A stretch of DNA of 64,000 bases from Polytrichum commune (taxonomy: Eukaryota > Streptophyta > Polytrichopsida > Polytrichales > Polytrichaceae): NCBI GenBank assembly GCA_950295325.1, contig OX485804.1:63396533-63460532 (forward strand). The letters run 5' to 3'. A program made the translations under genes and the position numbers. How positions within the stretch are numbered: position 1 is the stretch's first letter; the number at the start of each line of letters is the position of its first letter. This document shows, one piece after another, positions 1 to 11,606 of the stretch. The notes under the pieces were generated by a model. That model worked only from the letters and a program-made list of their open reading frames with translations, did no database searches and was not told where the DNA came from.

Positions 1-23
1 ATCATGTCAAGTATTACGATGTG

Positions 24-185
24 CTACACTAAATATCATAATGTAAATAAAATTTCACCTAAAATAAGTTACTTATGTTGAAAATTAATGACAATTAGTA
101 TACATGGCACTTTGAGATTTCTAGACATCTAGTTTAGGCCTTTCACATGTAATGTACATGACATTAAATACCATAAAGGGTGTAG
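24..185. repeat. Short MITE, empty-site copy
   Basis: A roughly 160-bp element with imperfect inverted ends (CTACACTAAATATCAT and the reverse complement of ATACCATAAAGGGTGTAG). A second copy lies at 19206-20004, where it is interrupted by a 616-bp foldback element. The copy here is uninterrupted and so shows the pre-insertion sequence around position 107-121. Confidence 0.6.
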
Positions 186-439
186 ATTAATTTGGACAAT
201 CTAATGTTAATTCCAATGTCAATTTGACTTCTTCTTTTCACATTACAAGTTATTATATAATTGATTGTGTTTTCACCTAGGGTAATAGTGGTGGGGGCCC
301 AACTCAAAAGAGGCAGATGTTGTCATAGCCCTAACCATAAAACTCTCAAAGCGAGCTTGCTTACAAACTGCCGGTGAGCTAGGGAATTCTACACCAATGC
401 CTGGGAAGTTTTTGGGCATAGTTGGTCAAGATCCTAGTG

Positions 440-943
440 AGGGCCACTTCACACACAAGATTGAGAGCCCGTGACCAGTACACTTCAAGCACTCTCATTG
501 GTGGAAAAGGCAGAGCCGGTCCAAGTTCGCTTCACACTATGCTCGAGGGACCAACGGAGTATGTGAATGCAAGATGGATGTAAAGTCTACATGGATTCCT
601 ACATAGCATCTAATGGATCATGTTTCATGGTCACTTGGATTATTTTCAAAAACCACCTCTTGGAGGTGGTCCTAACACAAAACCATTGGGAGACCATGGC
701 ACTCCAAACGCTCACAACCGTTGATTTATTATGTTTTATCATATATGAGGACCTGCGTGAATAGAAATTCATTGAAATAGCATTTAGTTGAGGGTGCGGT
801 CACATATGGCTTCACACTACACTTAAAAGTCCGTGACCACACTACACGATTTTGGAGGTGTGTTGGGACGGCCTTTGAACACTTTCTTTTGGGCTCTCAC
901 AATTTCATGGTCACGCCTTTTGGCTTGTGTGTGAAGTGGCCCT
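440..943. mobile_element. MITE of the GGGCCACTTCACAC family, copy 1
   Basis: The element is bounded by inverted ends AGGGCCACTTCACACACAAG and TTGTGTGTGAAGTGGCCCT. The centre (626-698) begins with CATGGTC and ends with GACCATG around a CCACCTC/GAGGTGG core, a decayed version of the long palindrome seen in other copies. It has no transposase, so it is non-autonomous. Related copies lie at 4165-4765, 51916-52924 and 55642-56121, with fragments at 5034, 20876 and 41531. The flanks do not give a clean target duplication. Confidence 0.75.
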
Positions 944-2199
944 GATTCTAAATCCAACCAGTTACACGTTGACATCTTCCAGTTTTTCTTTATTTATTTG
1001 AGGTATATTCTTGTATAGATTCCTCTAAAATGGTCAGTAATTCTCCTGAAGTCTCCAACTTAACCAGTTATTTCTCAAGCTCAACCGGTTCATCTGTGAC
1101 TAATCACCAGTTCTTCCCAAGCAGTGTTCTGCACCTGGGGTCTCATGGTGATTTTTAAGTTACATGCAATGGATGGGCAGTAGAAGTTCCATTTTGGGTC
1201 ATAAAGGTAGATGGGTCTTGAATTTTTTAAATTTTTTTTTCCCCCGACTTGCCCACTTCTACTAGGAAAATAAACACACGGTTAGTACAAGATGGCTAGC
1301 AAATTCAAATCGAGGTCGTATTCACTTTTCTCATTTTTTGGGAGCTCATATGATTATCTTATTCAATAACAAAGTGAAGTTTCTTGTGCTCATTAAATGG
1401 ACCTCAAATAGATCCTCTTGAATGGTTATGTTGATTATTGGGTATAGAATGGTTATCATATTTTGAGCGCGTAGTCTAATCTTTTTCAAACACATGTTTG
1501 TTTGGTATTTGTTTGGAACCATGCATAACCACATACTACTCAAGTATAGATGTCCACTAAAGGTCAATAAGGCCCCTAAGAATCTATAAATACATTGAGT
1601 AGATAACCATTTTGTCATCTACCTACACAAGCGAGATTTCAGTCATAAGCGATAAGCTCATGGATAGAGTATGGGAAATAAATATGATATTATGCTTCCA
1701 TGGATGTAAAGTTGTGACAAGGTCTAATAATTGTTATGCTTTTTTTAGACATGTAGTTGATCTTGGTCTAGGAGGGCCAAGGGGGGTTATTACACATAAC
1801 CATTATGAGTGTCCTCTCATCTAGGCCCTTTGATCATGGAGATTGCGGGCATGGGGAGGAGAGGGTTATGCTATGTGAAAGATGTCATCTTCCCCAATCC
1901 CAAAACATCACCTCATGTGCCAAATCATTATGTATAGGGAGAAGCCCCACGGGGAGGGATTTGGATATGTTGAGGCCTTGCCCAAGGTGCAACACTAGAC
2001 TTTTGTAAGCCCATGACCTAAAAGCTTTTCCATGCTTAAAAAGCGGGTCACATTTCTAGATTGTTTCTCTTTGTTGGAAGTGCATGGAACGCACTTGTCA
2101 TATGATTTTTTTCACATGCATGATGACTTAGCTTTACATTCAATGGCATGTGTCCATTTCTGACTTTGTTGGGGTTTTGGCTCGGGGAGTTCAATAGAT
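944..2199. other. Intergenic stretch with two dispersed repeats
   Basis: Position 1018-1108 matches a roughly 90-bp dispersed repeat (also at 24170, 48395, 61500 and 63895, the last two inverted) that contains CTCAACCGGTTCATC. Position 1383-1620 is an inverted, diverged copy of the MITE family at 17458-17836. The short open frames between 1346 and 2008 have no recognisable domain. I see no gene here. Confidence 0.45.
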
Positions 2200-3726
2200 T
2201 CATAAATAAGAGCAACCAACGAGAAACAACGTGCAATGAGGGGTATATAAGCTATGAAGAAAGTTGAGAGAGAGAGCTGACTTTTCAAAACTTTCACAAA
2301 GTTTGAACTTCCTCTTTTCAGAGGCCAGATCCTTCAAGTTCTTCTTCATTGTAATGCAAGGGTGGGTGGGTGGGAATGTTTACAAGACTCTTTCTAAGTC
2401 ACTTACCTTGCCCTATTTCACCATTACATAATGCTTTGCATAAGAGAGTCCTTTGCAATCATATATTGATGGGTGTATATTGTATCACCTAAGTATACTA
2501 TGCCATATCCTAACTTGCCTTGCAATGATGAGTGCCTCATTTAAATGCTTTGTGAACAAATGGTTTTCATTTCCCATTTGTGTGGTTCCATTTATCCCAT
2601 GCTTTGGAGTCTAATCCCCAACCTTCCTACTCTAATGCAAAATGTATCTATCTAATCCACTACATGTATGAGGTACTTACAAAGAGGAAATAATCCTATT
2701 AGCCTCAACCAATGGAAATGCATAAAATGTCATAATCACAAAACATTACTGCATTGAACGTGTGAAGGGCCTGCCTCACTTGTGCCCATGCAACCAACCA
2801 ACAAAAAATGAGGATTAGTTACGTACACAAGGTAAATAACAGCATGACCCGGTTGTTATCCATGTCGCACACTTAGACTCCATTTCAAAAACATCAAAGT
2901 ATTTCAAAAAAGTTACACTCATTGTCAAACCACATATGAGTGTTCAAACCTATTCTTTTGCCATGATGGGGTAACTCCAAGTAGAATACTCTTCTTGGTG
3001 GTGACTCCTAATCCTTCACTCTTAGCACTTAACTAATACCCTAATTCACACTAAGTTGGCCGCACCTTCCGCTACCGTGAATAGTAGAAAAGAGGCTCCG
3101 TTTTAGGGTTAAGGGTTTATATTGGAGTCCTTACCTATGGTAAATTCTCTCAACCCTAATTTTGGCTTTAGGTTTGAGACGTGGGTCCCGTCTATCACTA
3201 AGCTCATATTATCTTTTTCATCCATTCCTCCGTAGTGTTTGCTTCATGGTAAGTACAAATTCTTACCATGTGCTTGGGTAGTCTTAGTATTTTTTGGCTT
3301 ATTGGTCATTTATGCTATCAATAAAGACCATTGCCACGTGCTTGATCATAAAGGTAGTTTTTGAGTTTCAGAACATTATATGGTAAGGCATTAAACAAGA
3401 GCTAGAGAGAGAGAGAGAGGCCGATTTTTGGAAACGTACATCGGCTTCCCTACATAAGTGGTAAAACGATCACAAACTACATTTACATACCCATTGAGGG
3501 AGAATATGACATGTGGGCTATTGAAGTGAGCTTTTTGGTGAGCATATTCAATTTTTCCACCCAATGGATTGTGATCCATTTGAGCAATTACTGTAGGGAG
3601 TCGCATAAATGATTAACAATTAACGAGAGCAAAGGGCAACAAGGGGTATGGAAGCTCGAAATAAAGCTAAAAAAGTTGGGGTAATGACATGTCAGGTTGC
3701 ATGAGAGGGGGGAGAGAGAGGCGGTG

Positions 3727-3764
<38 letters not shown>

Positions 3765-4115
3765 AGTCGGTCTAGAGGGAGAACTGACACAAAGATCAAC
3801 CATGTTGCATGCTCGTGACAAACGAAATTGTTGGACAAATTCATTGGCTACTCCGCAGAGATGATAAAAGTATCACAAACGTTTACTTACTCTTGCCGAT
3901 GGGGAAGAACGTGAACATCAGTTGATTTCTTTACTTGCGGATGTTAACTTTCACACCCACTTGACAATGAGTTGGAGGAGTTCCTTAAATGTTTCAAAAT
4001 CAATGAATGCAAGAAGCAACAAGGGTTACAAAAACTGAGCATAAGGCTAGGATCAAAATTGAGGTAGGGACCAATTAGGTCATGTGAGAGAGGCAAACCT
4101 GAGTCTAGTTTCTCA
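2200..4115. repeat. Degenerate direct repeats of about 390 bp
   Basis: Three segments share the same order of words (…GAGCAA…AACAAGGGGTA…AAGCT…AAAGTTG…GAGAGAGAG), near 2205-2290, 3460-3780 and 3865-4115. The last two lie about 390 bp apart. A (CAA)n microsatellite of about 12 units sits at 3727-3763 inside the second. No coding potential is supported; the frames here are broken and short. Confidence 0.45.
3727..3763. repeat. (CAA)n microsatellite
   Basis: An uninterrupted run of about 12 CAA units. Confidence 0.95.
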
Positions 4116-4164
4116 TGCATCCAAACTTAGATTTCTATAAGTAAGAAAGACATCGTTTTGTTTG

Positions 4165-4765
4165 AGGGCCACTTCACACATGAGCCAAGAGCCGTGACCT
4201 TGGAATGGTGAGGACCTTTGACTCTCATCCAAAGGCCGTACCATGGGTGTTGGGAAAGCCATTTTATGTAGTCTTGGGCCCTCAAGCATAATGTGAAGTG
4301 AGAATAAACCATGTTGCGGGACCATTGCATATTTTGTTGGCAGAAAAAGAGGGGAGGATTTGGTTTAATATAGCATGTCTCAAACTTTATCATTTTAAGA
4401 GAATTACTTGGTGGTGTTTGTTTGTCCTAGAATCTATTCTAGAATCTACCCTACAATCTGTCCTAAAATATGTCATGTTGGGGGAAATTTTTTTTTTAAA
4501 AAAAAATCATGGTCTACCGGAATTTGCGTCAGGCTCACCTCTTGGAGGTGAGTCTGATGCAAATTCCGGTAGACCATGCACCCTTATCCATAACCTACCA
4601 TGTAGGACTCCATGTAGACTTTTCATCCACAAACTTTTCTTTGGGCCTTTAGGCCTTCACCTCCTAGTGTGAAGTGAACTTGGACAGTCTCCGCCTTTTC
4701 GACCAATGAGAGCTCTTACATTGCCATGGTCAGGGGCCTTCAGCCTTGTGTGTGAAGTGGCCTTG
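4165..4765. mobile_element. MITE of the GGGCCACTTCACAC family, copy 2
   Basis: It starts AGGGCCACTTCACACATGAG and ends GTGTGTGAAGTGGCCTT. It is the same subfamily as 51916-52924 but in the opposite orientation; both carry an internal 71-nt hairpin and words such as CTTTGGGCCTTTAGGCCTTC. The open frame of 124 codons inside it follows the palindrome and is not a credible protein. Confidence 0.75.
4508..4578. repeat. 71-nt near-perfect palindrome (hairpin)
   Basis: Two 34-nt arms (4508-4541 and 4545-4578) flank a 3-nt loop. The arms start with CATGGTCTACCGGAATTTGC and its reverse complement. The only two mismatches would be G-U pairs if the plus strand were transcribed, so the RNA would pair along the whole stem. 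The same structure, less perfect, lies at 52102-52172. Confidence 0.9.
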
Positions 4766-5033
4766 AGCACGACACCCTAGGACTTAGGGATCTAATTGCA
4801 TCCTTTGTTATTTACTCTGCGTATGTTGGTGTAGATACAAGTGTGTATGCAAAAGATTAGAGTAATATGGTAACTGTGAGCCTCCAAGTTGGGTGACGCC
4901 AGCCAGCTTGTTGCTAAAATAGGGGTCCAGCACACTGGTACCTAAATAAACTCCCCATAAAGAGGTGTTCATAACAAATGAAACAGGGAGAACGACCGCT
5001 AAGTTAGTTGCCGATGAATGGCTCCAGCTTGAG

Positions 5034-5136
5034 GGCCACTTCACACACGAACCAAGAGCCGTGACCATGAAATTGTGAGAGCCCACAAGAAAGTGTCCAA
5101 AGGCTGTGTAGATAGTTTTTGAGGTTGGGTTCCAAT
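5034..5136. mobile_element. Truncated MITE, GGGCCACTTCACAC family
   Basis: It begins AGGGCCACTTCACACACGAA and continues with the family word GAGCCGTGACCATG-like sequence. It stops at the left edge of the TIR element at 5140. Confidence 0.65.
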
Positions 5137-5139
5137 TAA

Positions 5140-5937
5140 GGGCATTGCCACCCATGAGAGACTGAACTCAAAATTGGATGTAGAGTAGTTCAGTTCAGTC
5201 CGGAATTGCCCCACCCATCTGCAAAATGGATGACCTGAACTACTCTACATCCAATTTTTGATTTCAGTCCTGCAAATCTTAGTTGTTTTGCAGGGAGCCT
5301 TGCTGCCCTGAACTCAAGCACTGCAAGAATAAGACAACCGACTGACTTTACCCGGAGGAAAAATCGGGGACACTGGTTTTGCCCTTTTACAAGCTCGCAA
5401 GCTTCGAGCAGTGTGACGAGACTAGGGGAAACAGAAATTGAAGGATCCCTTGCTGCTTTTCCTTCCTCCCTTGCTTCCATCAATTGCCACATACTCACGA
5501 TTCACACACATACTTACAATACAGTATGTAAAAGGAGAGAGAAACGTCAAGCGGAACAGAAAGAGGGATATGTTAGCACTACTTTCTTTGCATTCTTGTT
5601 TAATTACTGGTCTAAGTTAATCAACTTGCTAATTACCAGGAGTGTATTTGGCTACGGTAACTATGTATGTACAGTACTAACTCGCAAGCTTGAAGCAATG
5701 CGACGAGCATTACAACAGTGCGCAGACATCGAAGCTAGCTTGAAGCCAAACCCTAAACTTAAGTCTCTGTCAACAATGTGATTTACGAACCAGTGATCGG
5801 GGAGATTTTACGAACCCTGCCCTGAAAAGCAAGTACGTGGGTGGGGCAGGTGAGCGTCCCTTAAACTGAATAGCGATGAAATTGAGGTTTGGGTTTCCTC
5901 GATTGCAGTCAGTTCAGTTCGATGGGTGGTGATGCCC
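5140..5937. mobile_element. Tourist/PIF-Harbinger-like non-autonomous element
   Basis: Ends are GGGCATTGCCACCCAT and ATGGGTGGTGATGCCC, flanked on both sides by TAA (5137-5139 and 5938-5940), which fits the 3-bp TWA duplication of PIF/Harbinger elements. Just inside lies a 24-bp inverted pair (about 5171-5194 and 5237-5260) with ATGTAGAGTAGTTCAG. A direct repeat CTCGCAAGCTT…GCA(A/G)TG(C/T)GACGAG occurs at about 5392 and 5680. There is no transposase. The 798-bp body contains open frames up to 122 codons without a known domain. Confidence 0.75.
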
Positions 5938-5946
5938 TAAGAAAAC

Positions 5947-8060
5947 CACACAGGGAAGACCAAATGAGTGTCAGGTGTTACATCTAGGGATCACCATTAA
6001 GTTAATTGATAGATCACAAGGGAATTAAGATAAATTTAGGACAACAAACCCAGGGAAAATGAATTTTAGAATGAATTTTAGGACATGTTTAATTAAGGTT
6101 GAAGGTCACCCACGGCAGTATATGCAATTGCTCAGTCACTCCCTTACAACCCACTCTCGTCAGTAACATCACTCTTATGGTGATTTGGCAATACAGAGAG
6201 TCACAACTCAACAATGGTCTTTTGAGTACGCCATAGTTTTATACACACAAGGCCATAACTCCTTGTTTTGGTCCATAGTCTCTTCCAACAGTAACCAGTG
6301 ACCATAAGCCATACCACAGGTTAGATAACACTGCCACTCTATCATTATTACATTCTTGTAATTGCAATTTGAATTAAATAAACTTAGTACTATTATGTTC
6401 AATCTCCTCTTATTACTTCAGAATTAGCAAAACAACGTTCAACTTAATAATTTCCAAATTAAGTTGTTATAATTTGCAAAAGTCTAGTTACGAGTGACAC
6501 GAACCGGAACTAAGCAATCGAGTCTAATCCCTAGGACCATGGTCTAGCAAGCGTCGACCATAGTCTAAGTGCCAACCATAGTCTCAATAACCAGTTCCAA
6601 GTAACGAGTCTCAAAGGAAGGCCATAGTCTTAGTAAGAGTCACCAATAACCAATAAGCATCTTGTTCTCAAAGATGTACCTTGTCACTACACCTTTTATA
6701 CTGACTCTTGGCCGCTACTGCAAACGATATGGGATAAGCCTTCCCCTCTTTCCCGCTACCGCGACTCCAGGTACGTACATGAATTCTCATCGATGCCGCA
6801 CCATTTGAGTTCGTGAACGGATTGCTCCAACCAAATTCCTTCCGCTTCTCCTGCGATTATTCTACTGACTTGAACCAGGTCCCATCTCATTCCGTCCAGG
6901 TTTCCAAGATCATAGCCAGTAATCTTTCCTCATTGCTCACCCCGTTCAAACTCGGAAACCACTCAGGTTGTAAGATGCAGAGACTAGTTTCTTTCGTCAG
7001 TCTTCACTATCAAAACAATTTCTCTAGATCGTAGGAGACCCAATTGCAGAACCAATATGATAATTCGAAATTCATCTTCGATTCTACCTCGAGAGATATT
7101 TTACTTTGTAAAGAAGTTTGTCAATTCACAATTCCTTTCCCTCCGAGGATTAATCACTGGTCCTTTACTTCATGGAAATTGTTTGTTCAATCCCTTTACT
7201 AATCACCCCATTAATCTGCTACAAAGGATTTCACACCTCTTTACTTCTGAAATTTGACTTACAAAGGTGTCAGACAGGAAGACCAGACAAAATTCTCTCT
7301 CTCTTCACGAGAGGATTCAAAAACTTCCCTTACTGATTTCGCAGGATTGAAACATGCATTCACCCACACTATAATTTCACGTTCCACTTATGAGTTGCAA
7401 TCATGAATTAGGATAGGACTCTTGAGACACTTCAAGTGCTCTATGTATGATCAATTATGGAATAAACTTATATCAGTCTTGACCAAATTAAAACTTCAAT
7501 GTAGTATATCCAGGTTGTTTCCAAAACCGAGTTCACAGAACAATTAAGGACTTCACATCCAATCTCTAAGACTTACTTCTTCACAAAGGTAAAAGTCATA
7601 CATAAAAGACTCACTCTCTTCACGAGGGTAAAACATGTCGTAATCCCTCTTGGACTCTTTCTTGGTCAAGGAATATTTATCCTTGACTTAGTTTACTCAC
7701 AAAGAACATCAAAGCTAGAAGTGTAATCAATGCACGTATATTAGATAAAATAGCTTCACAATATCATATTATGGAGAGTTAGGTGTACATCAAAAAGGGC
7801 TTCACACCCGGAAAATCTCACAGACTATAGTCTCACTGTTCAACAAGAGGACGAAGAGCTACCCTCTTCACGAGTGGTAGTAATAATGATGCTCTCTGTC
7901 CTCTTTTGACTATGGTCATGGCCAACTTTTCTACACACAGAAAGTAACCGTCTTCCCAACCACTGTACCTGTTCATAGTCAAATTCCTAAGTGTTATCTT
8001 CTCAATCCCAAGACTATAGTCTTCCCCATCCAACTCTTCAGCTCCAGTCTATGGTCAAGT
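5947..8060 (+). repeat. Hairpin-rich repeat, copy 1
   Basis: A 2.1-kb segment that starts AGGGAAGACCAAATGAGTGT. Near its end it reads GGGCTTCACACCC, and CTACC-CTCTTCACGAGT-GGTAG. The same start, end and internal words recur in the same order and strand at 12341-14165. It is crowded with small inverted repeats whose loop contains TTCAC, for example CTCTCTTCACGAGAG. It also repeats the word CCATAGTCT many times between 6220 and 6630. No protein is evident. I do not recognise the family. Confidence 0.6.
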
Positions 8061-8783
8061 CAATTCAAAACAATCATTTCCATTACATCCTTACTAATTG
8101 TCTTTTTTTTCACTATTGTAGAGTTCTAACCTTACTTCTGACCTTAAAACATGCTAACTTTCAAAAATAAGTCCTAGTTATCAAAAAAATGTCTAAGAGG
8201 TTGTCGCAAGATTCATAGATTTATGTGTTATTTATCTATTTTTTATTTTTAATGTTAATGTTAGCTACTGGAGATAGCTTCATTCAATTTTTTTAGGATG
8301 GGAACGAGTGGGTATCATGAGATTTGCCCTATAATTTATTGACAAGTGAAGGCCATAATACATTATCATCCATTAATTACATATTCGGCATCATTCACCT
8401 ACAAGTATGGCACATTGTGAGGTCTATGGTACAACTACAAGCTTTTTTTTGGGGGGGGGGGGGAACTCAAAATTGTGACCTATGTATATTGCAATCCATC
8501 TGTACCCGTGCAATTTTGGTTCCATCATATGAAATTTGCATTGAGGATCTTCCCTATGTAGCAATATTCATACACCCCGTAACCTCCCATTATAAAGGAT
8601 AGTTTGTCCCTATCATCACGGAATTTTGATCCTTCTTTGCCCAAAGATACTACAATGTTATGACATGGACTTCGTATGATTTATTATGGATGATCAAAGT
8701 GCATTGACTTCAAGTAGGTGATTGAAGTACTAAGGTACTTGCCCAAATTCATAACATCTTTCACCAAAACTTTGTTACTTGGG
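8061..8783. other. Intergenic stretch, nothing recognised
   Basis: AT-rich sequence with a run of G at about 8452-8462. I see no gene, array or inverted repeat. Confidence 0.4.
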
Positions 8784-8794
8784 GCCCATTCAAC
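8784..8794 (+). repeat. Target site duplication, left
   Basis: GCCCATTCAAC directly before the left end of the MULE; the identical 11 bases follow its right end. Confidence 0.85.
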
Positions 8795-9928
8795 CCTAAC
8801 ATTACCCAACCCAAAGGAGGTAAATGCTGTGCTGAAATCGAGGCATGGCAGTGGGTCAGCCCCTCGGGGGTCGGGTCCTGGTATGCCTGCAGCAAAGCCT
8901 CTGCTGGCCTGGGCTGTAACGACACTGTGGCACGCCAAGCTGCCCGCGCCAAGCTGCCCGCGCCAGGCTGGCACGTCAAGCTGCCCGTGCCCAACTTCAC
9001 ATCACATCACCTTCCATCATGGCATCCCCATGCCATGAGGACCATGTGGCCCATGGCCGACATCCACCCACCCAGGTAACCTAATCACCCTCGGGGACTG
9101 TGTTTTGGGTTTAGGGTTTGGAAGACCTCCATCCAGCCATGGTTGTTGAATCATTGTAACCTGCACACTCCGGATTTCTGCCGCAATGGACTGTCTTGCA
9201 TGAAGTGATGTGATTGCAACAATGAAGCGCTGAAGGGATCGTAACCATGCCTCTCATTGATCGTAACGTAGGCATTTAGCAAAGACTGTAGATTTCTGCC
9301 AAAATGGACTGTCTTCTATGTACTAGTTGTGCTGCCATTTGTAGTGTTACTAAAGTTACTAAATGTAAATCCAACTTTGCATGGAAAATAAGTAGTCACA
9401 GCAAGCATGTTGGTTTAGGGTTGCTGGTTTAGCTGAAGTTTTTGTGTAAGGGTAAAGAAGAGCATTGTAGAGAAGAGCATTGTAGAGAAGATGATTGAAC
9501 ATTGGTGTTTATGGTTTATGGTTTAGGGGTTTTTTTTTATGTTGAGTGCAGCCGCACTATATCACATTGTTGTGGCTTGTTCTTTCATCAGAGATCCCAT
9601 CAGAAATGTCAACGCCGTTCTACCAATGTCATTGGCAGTTGTTGTGCCATAAGCCGTTGTCCATGAATTCTTTTGTTGAGTAGGGTTGAAGGTTGCTTAG
9701 CTCCTCTTTAGGGTTTTGAAAGTCGGATGTAAGTGTTCCAGAGCATGTCACTGACTCTTCCTAATTTTTTAGGTGTTTTTGGTTCGGATGTGTTTGTATG
9801 TCCTCTTTGCAATCAGTTGTTCATTGTAATCATCATTGATGCAGGTGTGAGCAGCTATCAGTTGTTCATTGTAATCATCATTGATGCAGGTGTGAGCAGC
9901 TCTAGGCGCAAGTTACGGAAGGCGCATT
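8795..9928 (+). repeat. MULE left terminal inverted repeat
   Basis: It matches the reverse complement of 14935-15959 almost base for base. It is longer than the right arm because of local duplications: an exact 45-bp tandem copy at 9812-9856/9857-9901, extra units of GCCAAGCTGCCCGCGCC near 8935-8985, and a doubled GTAGAGAAGAGCATT near 9465-9488. Open frames in this arm are mirrored in the other arm and look like by-products of GC-rich sequence, not genes. Confidence 0.85.
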
Positions 9929-9970
9929 TCAGTGCGCCCTCAAGCGTTTTCAAGCGAATTTGATGTGCAA

Positions 9971-10138
9971 CCTCTGCAGGTGTGTACGAGTGATCCGCTT
10001 GACCCAACTCTGAGGTTGTTGGTTCGGAGGAGGATTAAGTTAACCTCTCTTCTTCCTCTGCAAGTGTGTACGAGTGATCCGCTTGACCCAACTCTGAGGT
10101 TGTTGGTTCGGAGGAGGATTAAGTTAACCTCTCTTCTT
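9971..10138 (+). repeat. 84-bp tandem duplication inside the MULE
   Basis: Two copies (9971-10054 and 10055-10138) of a unit beginning CCTCTGCA(G/A)GTGTGTACGA, nearly identical. Confidence 0.9.
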
Positions 10139-11600
10139 CGCACATTCAGAGGTTGTCGAGGAAGTGAATGGTACAGGCAATCAGTCATCCTCAGTATATT
10201 TATTTGTGATCCACTATTCTAGTCTTTGAGTAGAGTACTCTTTTATTTCAGGCGAATCTTGAGGCGAAAAGTGAAACCTTCACTGCTCTCAGCCTCACTC
10301 CCTCATGCGTGGCGAGGATTGTAATTGGAAGCATTTTTTTTTCTTCAGTTTTTGTCCTGTTTTTGGGAGCGAAGATTCTTGCGGATTTGATATGAAGTTA
10401 TGTTCCCGTGAATGTAGTGCTCAAGCCACCTTCCCCGCTTAAATGCTGGCAACGGTCTTCCGTGGTACCGCAGTGAATGAAAAAATCGCCAAAGTGGAAG
10501 AAGGAAGGAAAGGAAGAAAGGAGTCTGATTGGATTTGTTTTGTGTGGTGGAATTAAGGCTTTCAAGGATCGACGACTACTGGGAGGGTGTTGAAGTTGTG
10601 AACACCATCGCCATACCCATTTGTTATTCGATCTACCATGCAACGATGACTCTCAAGCACAACAACTACGCAGTCCTTCCAGTGGTATGTCTGAAGGTTT
10701 TTCTTTATTTTCTTTTTTGTAATTTGAGTTCATTCTGGATGACTTTATATGTATTTGCAAATAAGATTGTTGCCCAATATGAATAAAGCATGCCCTTCCT
10801 GCAGGTAAGTACCGTGCGCTTTTGCAGTTCTTGTTAGATGTTTTTGTTGTAGCTCAGATGCGACCTTATGGTCAGCTCACAGACTGGAGGTGGCATTCCA
10901 CATCTGTGCCAAGTTCTTGCAAATTTAACAGTACCTTTGTAGCTGTGCTTCTACAGCAATATGGAGGGTATTTGCTTGTGGAATTACCGTGGCCTTGAAT
11001 GGTTGGTTTGTAAATGGATTTTTGGTTGCAGTTGTTTGAATTAATGTTGATTTCGACAAAATCGTTTAGGTGCAAATTTCAATTCCCGTAAAAAAATGAA
11101 TCAGTGCCATGTAACCAGCGAATGAAGGTAACTTGTCATTACACACACTATACTAAAACAATTACCCATAATTGGGAAAATGAAGCGTTTTTTATCGCAT
11201 TGTTTGCACCCTAACAGCGAAGAGTCCCTGAAATCACTAAGGTGCCCAACTTGGTCTATACACCCTAATGGATCGTTGGTATGGTGGTACGTGCAGTGGT
11301 TGTACGCTATGTTACTGTTTGTAACATGCACAAGTCATATATATCTAGTGACGTTTATTTTTTAAATGTGTAACATGACAACATGCACAATAGAATTCAG
11401 ATAAATGAAAGCTTTGGAAGACACAAAATTGGCATTCACTAGATAATATATCTTAGAATACCTCAAATGATACCCTTCACAAAGAGAAGTCAAGGGCACC
11501 TTTCATAAAGTTTGAAAAAACCTCTATATTTGAAATCCGCTTTCCTCAAAGACCCACGACACATTATTCCCAGCACCATAACTGAGAATAGCAGCCTGTT
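10139..11600. other. MULE interior of unknown origin
   Basis: Sequence without a recognised protein. A plus-strand frame from about 10244, after a splice-acceptor-like TTTATTTCAG, reads without stops for about 40 codons. CCTGCAGGTAAGTACC near 10800 looks like a splice donor. These hint at captured exons, but I cannot assign a gene. Confidence 0.3.
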
Positions 11601-11606
11601 CTTGCT

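Noticed and set aside
4298-4672. A 124-codon frame
   Set aside because: It lies inside a MITE and runs through the 71-nt palindrome; no domain.
8718-9038. Overlapping GC-rich frames on both strands (also at 15711-16052)
   Set aside because: They are the same MULE arm sequence seen twice; frames on both strands are by-products of composition.
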